Shown: piece after piece, positions 37,617 through 50,415 of the stretch
Numbering within the stretch: the stretch's first letter is position 1
How the letters are laid out: every line of letters begins with the position of its first letter
Program-made: the position numbers and the translations under genes
The notes under the pieces: model-generated
Database searches by the model: none
Told to the model about the DNA's origin: nothing
The model's input: only the letters and a program-made list of their open reading frames with translations
DNA from: Circinella minor
Taxonomy: Eukaryota > Mucoromycota > Mucoromycetes > Mucorales > Lichtheimiaceae
DNA length: 64,000 nucleotides
Direction: 5' to 3'
Assembly: GCA_016758965.1 (NCBI GenBank)
Contig: JAEPRB010000105.1
Span: forward strand, 1-64,000

Positions 37617-40105
37617 AAAAATATCGCTTAATGTTACCAATTTTTTGTATATCGTAATTCTTCGATCTTGGGAGGCCAACTTTTATCTTCTTTTTAATTT
37701 TTCATCCGATATCTTAGTGCTCATCGTCTAAATTTTTTGATCTCCATATTTTTCATTAATTCAAGATTTATAATCATCACCATGATTTTTGTTACTATTT
37801 ATATCTATTAAAAAAGGTTAAAAAAATTCCCACTTTATCAATTTATATATGTATTTCTTGAGCGGTAGAAAAGTGAATATAACTCTCAAATTGTTGAATA
37901 GTATGCTGAACAGTAAACAGTGAGATTTTTTTGTATCGTATCATCGTCACCATGTCATATAAATTCAGTTTCGTTTTAGGTCATCATACGAGCTCTTATT
38001 CTTATTATAGTAAAAACTCCCGCAAGACAAGACCTTACGTATGCATATTCGCCCACAATGAAAATAGAACATCGATCCGGATAAAAAGATGTTAATCCGA
38101 AGGACACAGTCAAGGTATTATATTATTTATAAATCATTGACTTGTATAGATTACTGTACTCAAAGAATGAATCAAGAGAGTAATATATTTAGGAATAGAA
38201 ACATAGTATAACAATGCGAAAAAAGAAAAGACATAAAGTTTGAGTATTATCATGATACAATAAAAAATCACCCAGATTGAAGTATTTTGAAGGTACAATA
38301 ATATTATTAAAAAAATTCTGTACACTTAAGATATATAGCGATTAGAATGAAAAAGGACTTGTAGTAGTAGCATGATTTATAGCTTATATAGGTACAATAA
38401 TAATTAATAGACCCAGGTGGTACAAGCTGTTTCTGAATAACTTTTAACGAAGCTATGGTCACACCAAAAGTATTCCAAAACTCCTACATACATAATATCA
38501 AAGGAACAGAGAGGATTTATTAGATCAATTCCATTATTATGTCTGTTATTGTTATATATACAAACATTTAACAATAATTAAAGCAATTATATAAGTATTT
38601 TCTCGTTGTATTATACTTAAATCCGTATCGTCCCTATCAAATTCTGATGCAATTTATTTCGCAATCATCAACTCATAGATTTTTCTGTTTAAGCCATACA
38701 TTTTTTATTGTTATCATTATTATGGTTGTGATCTCGACCATAACATTTGATAAAATCAATCTCTGCTACAACATCAATTTATTATAGCTGCAGTACCGCT
38801 TCATCGTATGTGTAAAACTATTAAGAGTTGTTGCTTATAAAAAAAATCGATCAGAAACAATATTTCTGCTTATAAGTATTGCTATATATGATACCTTAAG
38901 ATAACAGACATGGACTTTACATTCTTGAAATGTAACGCGAGGGCATTCGATTATATCCATCTTATATCTTCGTTCCGATCGATAAACGCAATGATTTAGT
39001 TTTGGTTAGATATATATTAAAAAAAATTCTCCAACATTTAGATACCTCTTCGTTCACTACTTCTCAAGTTTTATTTTTTGATAAAAGCAAGATAGGTAGT
39101 AAGTAAGAGAAAGTAGTGTTATGGACGCCCTAATCCATAAATGTGCGTGTGTACGTACATGTAGATTTGAGATCCAAGGAAACCCAAAAGAAAAATCAAC
39201 AGAACCCAAAACTACGTGAGAAGATGTATGTATGCGCTCATTGTTCTGCAAATAACTCCACCACACTTTCTTAATAGTTGTTTGTGTTGTTTCTCTATTA
39301 AAAATGTGAAAACAACTTTCGCCATCAAAAGATTTATGAATCTTTTTTTTTGATATGTACAATAACATAGTTGTTGAATCGAGCTCACTATGATATGTAT
39401 ATTAAAAACATTGCCAGATCAGACTTCTTTCTACAAAATCTGATGTACATCCAATAAGAAGCTTAATGGAGACTGACAAAATAAATGTGCACACTGTAAT
39501 GTAAAAATACATCCTCTTTTTCACCAAAATAGTATTTTTTTGCATACATATAGAAAAACTTAATAAATATCTAATCGTTTAGACAAATAAGAACTGCAAC
39601 AGGAAGATGAAATTAATGAACTGTTCTATACGAACGAAAATACGTACTTATATTACTGTATAAATATCAAAACAATAAAAGTAAATAAATATATTCAATA
39701 TTTCATGACCAAAATTTTCTTAGTAAATGTTTCAATTTCATTTTATTTTAACATCTGCTATTATGCTCAATTTTTATTGGTAGGATACTTGAAAAAAAAG
39801 GGGGTCTCTTTTGGGATAAGGATATAGTGGACCAACCTGAGGTCAAAAAAAAAATTATATATATGTTTTTTTCGGAGCAATATAGTGCCGACATATGATG
39901 TCCATCCTCAATGTTTCAATTCGGACTTGTCCATAGGACCTCTCCAGCCAAAATGGTAAGCTACATCCCAACTTTAGAAGTTTATAAAGAAATATTATCA
40001 GTTAAGATTACAAAAAGTAATCCATTGGTTTTATTTTTAACAGCTGTATCTTTCATTTCTATGGTTTATTTTGTGTTTTGGTCGCGTTTACGTTATTATT
40101 TATAA
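36787..40105. other. 3.3-kb intergenic region, low-complexity
   Basis: No gene is supported. It contains an AAT microsatellite (37574-37614), several TACGTA words, and a 64-codon frame at 39911-40105 with one hydrophobic segment (NPLVLFLTAVSFISMVYFVF) that cannot be tied to a family and contains possible splice sites of its own. Confidence 0.5.
37574..37614. repeat. (TAA)n microsatellite
   Basis: About 13 uninterrupted TAA units in non-coding DNA. Confidence 0.95.
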
Positions 40106-40263
40106 CCATTTCGAATTAAACAAAAAATCATTTAGGTTCTAAAGTGTATGCACCATAGCTTTATAATATTAATTATTATTATAAGTGTATTCAGAAAAAA
40201 ATCACTGCAAGTGAGTAAATTAAGTACTAGTTATTTCCCGCGTCAGTCGTAATAGGGCATTTA

Positions 40264-40580
40264 CATATCAATATGCGTGTATGAAACAACAATAGTCTTT
40301 CGATTTATTAATGGCGATGAATATTAATGACAGTAAGATATATGAACGTTATATCCTATACGTTTTGCCGTTGATGAAACGATATATCAATGTAGCTGTC
40401 AAATAGTACGTATCAATAACGAAGACGAGCTTCTTTATTATTAAGAGTCATTGAAACGTACCGCGAATACCAAAATGCCAATGAAACATATTTGATTCAT
40501 GCTGTACGTACGTACTATAAATTTAAATATATAATATTAAATGACCGTTATTATAAAGCAATTGTACGTTGGACACAGCA
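40264..40580. mobile_element. Partial second copy of the LTR seen at 2373-2804
   Basis: Matches 2513-2804 along its length, with point changes and small insertions (for example the shared ATATCCTATACGTTTTGCCGTT and AAATGACCGTTATTAT). It ends ..GGACACAGCA where the first copy ends ..GGATACAACA. The first third of the LTR is not recognisable upstream, so this copy is older or truncated; no target duplication can be defined. Confidence 0.85.
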
Positions 40581-40837
40581 CTGATATAAAAGATCCAAAT
40601 GCTCAGGCATTGGTTGACAAATATCGATGGCATTTATAAAACTTATGAAGGACCCTCGATCCACATATTCACCATGGTGCAACTACTGCAGATATCGCAG
40701 ATTCATCGCAGATATCGAAGTTTATGATTCAAATTTAAAACAGAGATTTCTTATTTAAGATATCCGTGTAACCTAGCTAGACCAATAAAAGTTGTTGTAT
40801 ATTGTATATTTATAGATTATTTTTATTAAAAAAAACA

Positions 40838-41904
40838 TTAACGATTGGATGGGGGGCTCTTGCTTTTCCCTTTTTGGGTCGATGGGATTGGGTGGTGGAG
40901 TGATGGTGGGGAACGAGTGGCAGGAATGATGGAGGGACGGCGGTTATCTTGATACAAATCAAGTTGTTGTTGTGGCGGTGGTTGGCGTGAGAAAGAAGAG
41001 GAGAATAAAGCAGCAGCACGCGAAGAGGAAGGAACGGAGAAGACGACCGGATTCAGATGCGAAAGAGACGAGCTATAAGCATAATAATATTAATATATTA
41101 GTCCATCATATATTACTATACACTATTCTTATAATCCATTTTTAACCCACCTTGTGCCAGCGGCCTGACTGTGCCCGTCAATGGATTGATCCCTATGCAA
41201 TAATTAAATTAATTGTCAGTAAATATAAATCAAAATATAAACGTGAAATACTACAATGAAAACTAGCTTATAAAAGGAAGGATTCTTTGGTTTGGCAGAT
41301 AACCAATAGTTATGCAATAGGATAAATACAATATCATTCAAACAAAAGTTTTCTTTATTTGTAGTAAATAGCAAACAGGGTTTTTGGGTGTAAAATGGTC
41401 GTGTACTTACAATGACATGGCATCAGTCGATCGTTGGGACAAGCTGGATCTGCTGCGCACCATGTTCAAATCCAAAACCCTAGTATTTTTTTATTAGAAT
41501 AATGAACAACTATAAAAAATACATAATATATTGAACAATATAATATAACGATATATGATACATACGATGCTTCTCTTTTTTCCTTGTCATTTCTTCTCTT
41601 CCTAAAAATAACATATAAAACCAGTTAGTTAGTAGTCAGTTTAAGTTCCATTGGTTAATATTCATTTGCATTATTTTTGTTTGTATCTTTTAACACACAT
41701 CTCACTGTCGAAGGGGACCTTCAAGTAAAACTTGCCAATCCAATCATCCTCAGCGTCCTTCACCGGCATTCCATCTCGGTTTTCCTCCACAAAGAGTAAA
41801 ACTGCCCGAGAATGTTTTCGAACGCCTTGGAACGGGTAAGAACGCTCTAACCCTTTTTACCCTGGTCCAAGCGGTCATACGCGTTGATAACAGCCTCACC
41901 GAGC
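40838..41904 (-). pseudogene. 3' part of an unrecognised gene with a Ser/Pro/Gln-rich tail, apparently truncated and frameshifted
   Basis: Minus-strand exons 41479-41411, 41192-41151 and 41072-40838, preceded by 41601-41566 and a longer segment 41904 to about 41718, connect with consistent phase 2. They read GEAVINAYDRLDQGKK, then after a one-base frame break ERSYPFQGVRKHSRAVLLFVEE and DDWIGKFYLKVPFDSEM, then KREASVLDLNMVRSRSSLSQ, and end KGKSKSPPSNR-stop. The donor after SEM would be GTGTGT, an uncommon form. I do not recognise the family. No start is visible: upstream sequence belongs to a different decayed gene, so the 5' part seems lost. Confidence 0.5.
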
Positions 41905-43979
41905 CTGTTGATCCAAACATATAGACCATTACATCAAAGTTATAGTGATCGAATGGAATGTAAAAACGAGTAACTTCAACCATTCGATAGATACCAATAT
42001 ACACCAAATCATTTCCATAACAAACACACGACATTTTACTCCTATAATATAGCAATACAAATGTAATAAGTACCAAAGATACCAAGAAAACCAGTCATAA
42101 ATAATAATGTAGAAATTATCTTACCTTCAGTAACCATACCAGTTACCTTAAATTCCGAAGGTGCCCTGTTCTTTACTGCGTAATCTAAAGCGTCTTTCAC
42201 TGCCTTTCCAATCTAGACAAGGTTGTTTGACTTCGAAGCATTTCGTGGTGGTTTGCATTCAAAAATCGATACAATTTTACTTATTTTTCCATCGCATGTA
42301 TGTATACTGAAATTCGCTTTCCGACCTTCTACTTCGGCGTCCATCCTTTGCTTTCTTTTTCGTGGGGGCCATAAGAACACCATTAGCTCTACAAATATCA
42401 TAACAAGTTAGTAAAATGCTCTTACGTAATACAAATATTTATATGCATCAATAATAAGTGTTTTTTAAAAACTTACCCCTCAGCTCTTAATTCATCTGAG
42501 TTTAAACTATATGCTTTTAAAATATGGGTAAACATGTACCTTGTATTACAGTACCTTCAAGAGTATGGTTATTTGAATAGGTTTTCAATCTAATCTTCAA
42601 AATGACAGCATCAACCAATTAGATCGATATAAAAAACGACAAAAACATTTTTTATATTCATATACTTACAATTGTCGATAAACATCTTGATAAAGTTTTT
42701 CTTTTTCAGATTTATCAGTCATTTGAAAATATTTTAATAGTTCCCAACGTTGGCTGCAGCTATTTCGAATGACAGAATTAATCTTATTAATCCCCAATCA
42801 GTGTGTATCTTCAATAGTTTGTATATTAAAGTCTTTTTCACCGCTTCTTTAATTTTTGAAAACTTGAATGGAGTACTATAATCGCCAGATGATACCACAT
42901 CATCTATTAAGAATACGAGCTTTCGTCACCTTCGCACCTTCGTGAGTTGAGCCCCTTCGCTTCGCTTCGTATCAACTCCTCGGGACTACGGTTCGGCAGC
43001 TCGTTAAGAATATCAAGCTCAAAACCCTATTGTATCATAAAAGTATTTGTAAATATCATAATAGTTTCAACAACTCTCTACTTATCATTTACTTACTATT
43101 CATTAGAATCTGTAAGTTCTTCGAATTTATCAGCCTTTTCAACAACATATTTTCGATACTTTATAAAAGATTAAGAAGCATCAATATCTTCACTTGATGA
43201 TATATTGTATTATTTACATGATCTCACCATATCAACATCATCTGACAACTCGTACGAATCAACCACCTCGTCAACCTTAAAATTGTACAATCGACTTTGC
43301 TTCTTAGGCGCATAGGTTGATATGCCAGAACTAGAGCTAGGCTGATAACATATAGATGATTTAGTTTCAATGATTTTTGAGCTAATATTGTCTGTCTTGT
43401 TCTTCCTGTGAAGGTAAATATAATAGAAAAGATTGAAATGAATAATGTTTGTATTCTCTTGCATTTGATACCAGTAAAAAAAATATTACCAATAGCAATC
43501 GGCCAAAATTGTTTGTTTCTTTTGTATACGATTCTGCAACATTGCTTTTCCTTGTGTTTCTCATATCCTTTTTCTCCATTTCAACAAAAAGCTGCAATAT
43601 TGACGTTTGAATTAGTTGACCCGATATATTATATTACTGTTATTATTAGTGTATAAAAAAAACAAAAGTTATACCTCAGTATAATCTTCATATAAATCAG
43701 CTTAATCCGAGACACGAACATGGTCCACGATTTTCTATAATGATCGCTTAGTATTTATTTCACAAAGTAAATTATTATAATAATAATATGTTAACAAACC
43801 TTAGACTGAGGTAATCGGCCAATTTTTGGCTTTCCAGACTTCTTTCAATTTCTTTGACCTAAATTTTTCCAACTAGCAGATCCCTTAACAATATCTTCTT
43901 TACAAGATTCAATAATAGACCTAAGGGATATTATTGTTTCATCCTTCAAAGTGCCAACGTGTTTTGTTATCGCCTCCAT
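41905..43979 (-). pseudogene. Decayed multi-exon gene, possible member of an expanded hypothetical family with an E-x-K-P-P motif
   Basis: Reading the minus strand from ATG at 43979 gives MEAITKHVGTLKDETI..IIESCKEDIVKGSASWKNL, then an in-frame stop. Further coding-like blocks follow: KIVDHVRVSD-stop-ADLYEDY, NVAESYTKETNNFGRL, TPFKFSKIKEAVKKTL, RWELLKYFQMTDKSEKEKLYQ, then EVEGRKANFSIH, IFECKPPRNASKSNNLV-stop-IGKAVKDALDYAV, and DLVYIGIYRMVEVTRFYIPFD. Splice-like GT..AG edges separate several blocks. At least three stops and an 89-bp insertion show it is dead. The acidic-residue plus ECKPP arrangement is reminiscent of PD-(D/E)xK proteins, but this is only a resemblance. Confidence 0.55.
42915..43003. 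mobile_element. 89-bp GC-rich mini-element with 8-bp target-site duplication
   Basis: The perfect direct repeat TTAAGAAT (42907-42914 and 43004-43011) flanks an 89-bp segment much richer in G and C than its surroundings. Its ends are weakly inverted (CGAGCT near the left end, AGCTCG at the right), and GAGTTGA/TCAACTC can pair inside. An 8-bp duplication fits hAT-type transposition, so it may be a very short non-autonomous element. It sits within the decayed gene at 41905-43979. Confidence 0.65.
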
Positions 43980-43988
43980 TATTGGTGC

Positions 43989-44367
43989 TTACAAGATTTT
44001 GTTTTCAATCACGCCCACGAACAGAGATTTTTCATCTACGAGTTTTTTTTTTCATGCTCGACCTCTGAATCTTCGCCAAAGAGTAGGAAATTCGCCTGTG
44101 GATTTTTATTTTCATGAAAGAGCTTAATAATTTCGTGAGCGAGCTCTCACAAAATTATGTATTTGAGTTCTTTCATGACGCCTAAAAAGCTCAGGCGAAT
44201 TTTCTAAGCCCGCCCTACTACAATTAAACTCTCACTCGCGAAAATAGCAAGTTCATAGTCGAAATTTCCCTACTCTTTGGTGAAGATTCAGAGGTCGAGC
44301 ATGAAAAAAAAAAACTAGTAGATGAAAAATCTCTGTTCGTAGGCGTGATCGAAAGCAAAATCCTGTA
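43989..44367. mobile_element. Fold-back element with about 100-bp inverted arms and a nested palindrome
   Basis: The left arm (about 43989-44090) and right arm (about 44264-44367) are near-identical inverted copies, sharing for example CATGCTCGACCTCTGAATC and AACAGAGATTTTTCATCTA in opposite orientation. The core holds a second inverted pair, AATTCGCCTG (about 44089-44098) and CAGGCGAATT (about 44192-44201), with CATGAAAGA/TTTCATG further in. No coding sequence. It abuts the start of the decayed gene. Flanking duplications were not clear. Confidence 0.75.
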
Positions 44368-45346
44368 CGAAAAAAAAAAGATTGGTGGTAAAGAGAGTAT
44401 TTTTGTATGCAGAAGTAACAATAAAAGCGGAGTCGGTATCAGAATCACGATTCCCTGTGTCTAATATATCGTTATAACTATGTTCGTTAAATTCTGTTCA
44501 TCTTACTCGGCTCATTTTTTTTGACAGCATATTCAGGTATAACGAAACGCGATATTTAATATTATATCAGTCAAAAACTAATAAATTTTTTAATAAAAAC
44601 TAGTAAGTAAAAGAAAAATGTAGAATTTATATATTTATTGATATTAATTTAATACAGTTATTTATTATTCTGAATTACTACGGACGCCCCAGAAATAATA
44701 AGTTATCAAACAAATTTTAAATCTATACAAACTGTGGTATTATCAATATTAATAGCACTTAGTCAACAATTATATGTAACGATAACAGTAATAAATACTT
44801 TTTGTTTGCCATTTCTTCATACGTAATATTATGGACTACAACTCCCATTTGTGTACATAACTATATAGTGAGAAAACATAAGAAATTTTGACTGTTATGC
44901 ATGAAAAATTAACTGCTACTAATATGTAGTAGTTTCGAATTAATTCATTAACATTTTCAAGATACGTAATATATAATTATAATAAATGTATACGTGGTGT
45001 ATATATTCTATTATACGACATAATTATATAAGATTGTCCTTCGCCTCGAAAAATAATAGAAGCGAGGGTGTTAGTAAGAGTCGAAATTACCCTAATATAG
45101 TATGTTTTGGCGTATCCGTAGCAATTCCCTTATTTATTTCATAATATTGGAAGAATGGGATGAGGAAAAAAGTTCAACAACAACAATGCATAAAATAGTT
45201 TTATACTCAGATTAGACACAATTCAAAAAAAGCCACCTGGATTTGTCCCCAAACTGGGAACTTTTTTTTAAAACCATATCCTTTTTTTTTTTTTTTTATT
45301 AAAACACTCGATCGATCCATAAACTTTTGTTTTATTATATTCGGTC
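44368..45346. other. Intergenic region upstream of Rrp5
   Basis: AT-rich with no recognised gene. The 3' end (about 45200-45346), with T-rich runs just before the Rrp5 ATG, is the likely promoter and leader. Confidence 0.55.
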
Positions 45347-48300
45347 ATGGTTGGAAAAAAGAGAAAAGCATCCGAGAAATCAACAGAAGAGAATGTTATT
45401 AAGCAGTCTGGTTTAACTGCAGTTGCCAATGGTGGCAAACAAAACGAAACAAGTTTCCCTCGCGGTGGCGCAAGTGTGTTGACCCCACTTGAGCATAAAG
45501 AAATTTCAATGAAAGCTGCTAAAGATTTGTTCTCGGTAAGAACTTTTTATATTTTTCATTAGTAGAAATAAATGAAGACTAGTAGATTGTTATAATGAGT
45601 ATATAACTAACCTAATTTCTATGAATTATGCAACACAAAAATTTACAGGGCAAAGGTGGCGAGGAACCTGCAAAAAAACGATTGAAAGCTGACAAAAAGT
45701 CTTCTTCCAAAAAAAAGAGTAAGAAAACTGAAGGAGAATCAGCTGCTCAATCAGAAAATTCGGCATCGCAAGTGATTCACGATTTAACATTCAAGGTAAA
45801 AACTTATATATACAGATATTCATGAAAGAACAATAATCAGCGACAATACTAATTTCGCTCATGTATATATGGATATATTAGCAATTGACGCCGGATACGT
45901 CATTACTTGGATGTATTTCACAAATTAACGAGTTGGAACTTGTCGTTTCACTTCCATATCAATTACATGGTGTTGTTCCTATTACCGAGATTTCAGATCC
46001 AGTGACAGCAGCTGTTGAACGTGTTGCTAATCAACAAGAAGATGAAGATGATGAGGAAAATGATGAAGAACAACGTGGTCTTCCTGATCTTAAAAAGCTT
46101 TTCCGTGTTGGACAATATGTACCATGTCGTATTTCATCTGTAAAGACTCGTGCGGAAACAAAAAAGAAAAATGCAATTGAACTTACATTACGTCCTGAGG
46201 CTGTAAATCGTAATGTACCCAAGGTCGATGTGGCTCCTGGTGTTGTAAGTCTTCTATTCCTCTTTTTGTTTTGGATGAATGTAAATGCTGAAAAAAAAAG
46301 CCGTTTTTGCAGCATAATCTAATGATTGAAACAATAATAATGATAGGCCTTGTCTGCATATGTACAAAGTGCTGAAGATCACGGTTATGTTCTCTCCTTT
46401 GGTATTAAGGACTTGACAGGTTTCTGTAAGAATGCTGATGCAGAAAAATATATCAAGGAATATAACAACGGTGACCCGCTTGTTGCTGGGCAAATCGTGT
46501 ATTGTGTTCCTTTAGAAGAGGCCGAAAAGAAAAGGACTGTAAAGGTAACATTGGATCATGACAAGGTAGCCAACGGTGTTGTCAATGAACCCTCTGCCAA
46601 TGTTGACGCTGTTATTCCTGGATTGCTTGTCAAGGGTACTGTCCAATCAGTTCAAGAAAATGGTTTGAGTGTCAAATTTATGGGATTGTACGACGCAACT
46701 ATCGATACCGTACATTTGCCTCAAGCAAGTTCTAACTATAAAGTGGGTGAAAATATTCAGTTCCGTACTTTATTCTGCATCTTTGATACCGAACCTAAAC
46801 GTATTGCAGGTACTATGTTATCCCATCTTGTTAAACTCAGTGCTCCTCAAAATTTCACTGAAAGCTTGAGTACATACGGTACTCAATTGGATGAAGTTAC
46901 TGTTACCCGTGTTGCTGGTAAAAAAGGTGTATTTGTTTCGATTGGAAATTTGGATGATGTTCGTGGATTCGTCCATATTAGTAATTTAAGTGATGGTCGT
47001 ATCGATAAGCTTACCAAGAATGATGAAACATTCGGTGTTGGATCGACTCATCGTGCACGTGTATTGGGTTATAGCACATTAGACGCCATGGTATTGTTGA
47101 CAACCAAGGAAAGCACATTGAACGACGAGTATATGCGTATTAACGACGTACCTGTTGGTGGAGATGTGGAGGGAACTGTTGTTCATGTTGGTGATGCTGG
47201 CGTGTTCGTTCGTCTTTCTTCTACTATTCAAGCTCTTGTTCCTACTTTACATATGTCTGATGTCAAATTAACTCACCCCGAAATTAAGTTTAAGAAAGAT
47301 AGCAAAGTCCGTGCTCGTGTACTTTCCGTGGATGTTGGTAAGCGTCGTGTGTATTTGACTTTGAAGCGCAGTCTTTTGGAAACCAACTTGCCTATCATCA
47401 AGGATTGGGAGTCGCTCGAAGAAGGCTTAGTGAGTCATGGTACCATTGTGAATATTCGTAGCAATGGAGCTGTTGTTCGTTTTTACAATAATGTTTCCGG
47501 TTTTGTACCTGCCAGCCACATGACCGAAACTAAGGTTTCCAATCTTGCTTCCGTGTTCCGTCTTGGTCAAACTGTTAAGGCAACTGTAATGAAATTAGAC
47601 AAGGCCGATAAATTAATGCTACTATCACTTATCAAGGCTGTTCAAGCTAAACGTGAAGAAAAGAAGGCCAAGAAGCAAGAAAAGGAAGCCAAATATGCTG
47701 TTGGACAAATTGTTTCTGCTACCATCAAGGAAATCAAGCCTACACAACTCAACATTGTACTTGAAAATGGTCGTGAAGGACGTGTTCATATTAATGAAGC
47801 ATTTACATCTATTGATCAAATCAAGAACCGTCGTAAACCTTTATCTGGTAACTTTAAGAAGGGTGAATCCATTGAAGTCAAAATTGTCGGCTCGCGTGAT
47901 TCCAAGACTCGCAAATTCTTACCTATTTCTCGTACTGGTGAAGTCAAGACCATTACTGAATGCTCATTGGACAAGGATAATGACAAGGTAGTTTTGGAAC
48001 AAAAGGATTTTAAGGTTGGCGATCAAGTCCTTGGTTTTGTCAAGTCTGTTGAGAAACGTCGTATTGAATTGACTTTGGGTATGAATACTATGGGTCAAAT
48101 CCGTAATCAATTAGTTTCCAGCAAATTGGACTATTGTCAAAACCACAAATTCATTGTCGGGGAAGCTGTTCCTGTCGAAGTTCTTTCCAAGGATAAAGAG
48201 CATCATGTTATTGAACTTGTTGCACAAGATGAAAATATTCCTCGCATTCATTCCATTGATTCTGTTGAAGAAGGTATGAGCGGTATCGGTTTGGTTACCA

Positions 48301-50130
48301 AAGTGATGCAGTCTTATGGTTTGGTTGTTCAACTTTGCGCTGGTGTCAATGGCCGTGTCCATCGTATTGATTTACTAGACAAGTATATTGAAAACCCAAC
48401 CGAATCATTTAAGGAAGGTATGTTGGTTCGATATGCTGTTGCTGGCGTCGACAAGGAAAAGAAGCGCATTGAATTGTCATTGCGTAAATGCCGTGTTGAA
48501 CCTGAATCTGTCTCAGAAGAAGACCCCAAGGAAATTAACTCGGTAGCAGATGTGGAGGCTGGTCAAGTCTTACCAGGTTATGTTGATAATGTTGCAAACA
48601 GTGGTGTATTTATCAGTTTGGGTCGTAAAGTTAATGCTCGTGTCAAAATTGCTCATATTTCTGACGACTTTGTCAAGGAATGGCAAAAGGTGTACAAGGT
48701 TGGTCAGCTAGTCAAGTGTAAGATTCTTCATGTGGATATTGAAAACAAACAAGTTGAAGCTACTTTGAAGAAGAGTCTTGTTGAAGGCATCCCTGCACCC
48801 AAGAAGAAGAAAGCTCAAGTTGAAGATGACAGCGATGAAGAAATGGAAGATGCTTCTTCATCTGATGACGAAGAAGAATCTGATAATGACGACGACGAAG
48901 AAGAAGAAGAGGAAGAAGAAGAGGAAGGTGAGGATTCAGACGATGAAATGTTGGATGTCAAGGACATTGATGAAGATATGGTGGAGTCAGCACAAAAAGA
49001 TGATTCAGATGACGATTCAGACGAATCTGATAATGATGACGACGATGATGATCAACAAGTGGATGCATTAAAACTTAATGGTGGTTTTGACTGGACTGGC
49101 CAAATCCCTGATGATACCAACGAAGATGACGACGACGATGATTCATCTGATGAAGAATCGGATGAAGAAGATAAAAAGAAAAAGAACAAGGGAAAAAAGG
49201 AACAAGTCGAAGATAAAACAGCCGAATTATCCACCAATGCACCCCAAAGTGCCGCCGACTACGAGCGATTGCTGGTAGGTTCTCCCGATTCCTCCTACAT
49301 GTGGATTAACTATATGGCACATCAATTGCAACTATCCGAAATTGAAAAAGCACGAGAAATTGGTGAACGAGCTTTGAGCACGATCAATTTCCGTGAAGAG
49401 CAAGAAAAGTTGAACGTTTGGGTTGCTATGCTCAATTTAGAAAACAGCTATGGTAATGATGAAACCTTGGAAGCTATCTTTAAGCGTGCTTGTGTTTATT
49501 GTGAAGCCGAAAAGGTGTATCTTCAGCTTGCCAACATTTATGAACGAAGCAACAAGATTGATAAGGCTGAAGCATTATGGCAAGACATTACCAAACAATT
49601 CTCACAAAATCCCAAGGTGTGGACTCAATTTGGTTTGTTTTACCTCAAACAAGATAATGTTGAAGGTGCACGCAATTTATTGCAACGTAGTTTGAAGATG
49701 TTGCCTAAATTTTCCCATATTGAAACCATTAGTAAGTTTGCACAGCTTGAATTCAAATATGGTGAGCCTGAACGAGGACGAACGATTTTTGAAGGATTGT
49801 TGAGCAATCATCCAAAACGTATTGATCTTTGGAGTGTCTTTTTGGATATGGAAATTAAGGCCGGTGATCAAGAAACTATTAGGTAAATAAGGCAGAATTG
49901 GTAGTTTGTTGCTGGTGAATTATTGTTATTATTATATAAGTGGGATACTAAACGATAATTACTGTAATCAATATAGACGTCTATTCGAACGTGTTACTGC
50001 TATGAAGATCTCTTCCAAGAAGATGAAATTCTTTTTCAAAAAGTGGTTACAATATGAAAATGAACATGGCACAGAAGATGATGCTGATCGTGTCAAAGAA
50101 AAGGCCTTGGAATACGTTAATAGTGCATAA
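45347..50130 (+). CDS. RRP5: Rrp5/PDCD11 ribosome biogenesis protein, 1462 aa, 5 exons
   Basis: Exons 45347-45535, 45649-45795, 45882-46244, 46347-49882 and 49977-50130 total 4389 bases. Rrp5 is a nucleolar scaffold needed to make both 18S and 5.8S rRNA. After a Lys-rich N-terminus come many S1 RNA-binding repeats (about residues 115-1050), seen as recurring GxxxxGxVxxxxxxGxxVxL units such as GTIVNIRSNGAVVRFYNNVSGFVP and GYVDNVANSGVFISLG. A long acidic Asp/Glu/Ser tract (about 1055-1185) separates these from C-terminal HAT repeats (about 1200-1462: DYERLLVGSPDSSYMWINYMAHQ, LWQDITKQF). The order matches the yeast and human proteins, somewhat shorter than yeast (about 1730). Confidence 0.96.
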
Positions 50131-50415
50131 TTCATAATAATTTTTATTTAATCCATCATCTTAAATCACACATTTATTCATTCCCGTACACCAACACAAT
50201 CCATTTTTTACATATATAACTCATTTATACACACAGAACTCACCAGCACATCGTACAAAAAAAAAATAACTCGTATTTTTGTATTATTTTCTCTTTCTTT
50301 TTTATTATAATATTTTTATTAAACACGCAGATGCATTTATAAAAAATCAAAAGTCTTCCTTCTTTCCCTTTTTCATATAACTCTTTTTTTCAGATCAATT
50401 TTTTTTAGAAACGAA
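50131..50415. other. Short intergenic region between Rrp5 and VPS28
   Basis: T- and C-rich, no coding sequence; should contain the Rrp5 3' UTR and the VPS28 promoter. Confidence 0.5.

Noticed and set aside
39911..40105. 64-codon frame with one hydrophobic helix
   Set aside because: Possible membrane protein, but it lacks support beyond hydrophobicity and sits in repeat-rich non-coding DNA.
48778..49071. Lys/Met-rich open frame inside Rrp5
   Set aside because: Shadow of the acidic Asp/Glu tract in the alternate frame.
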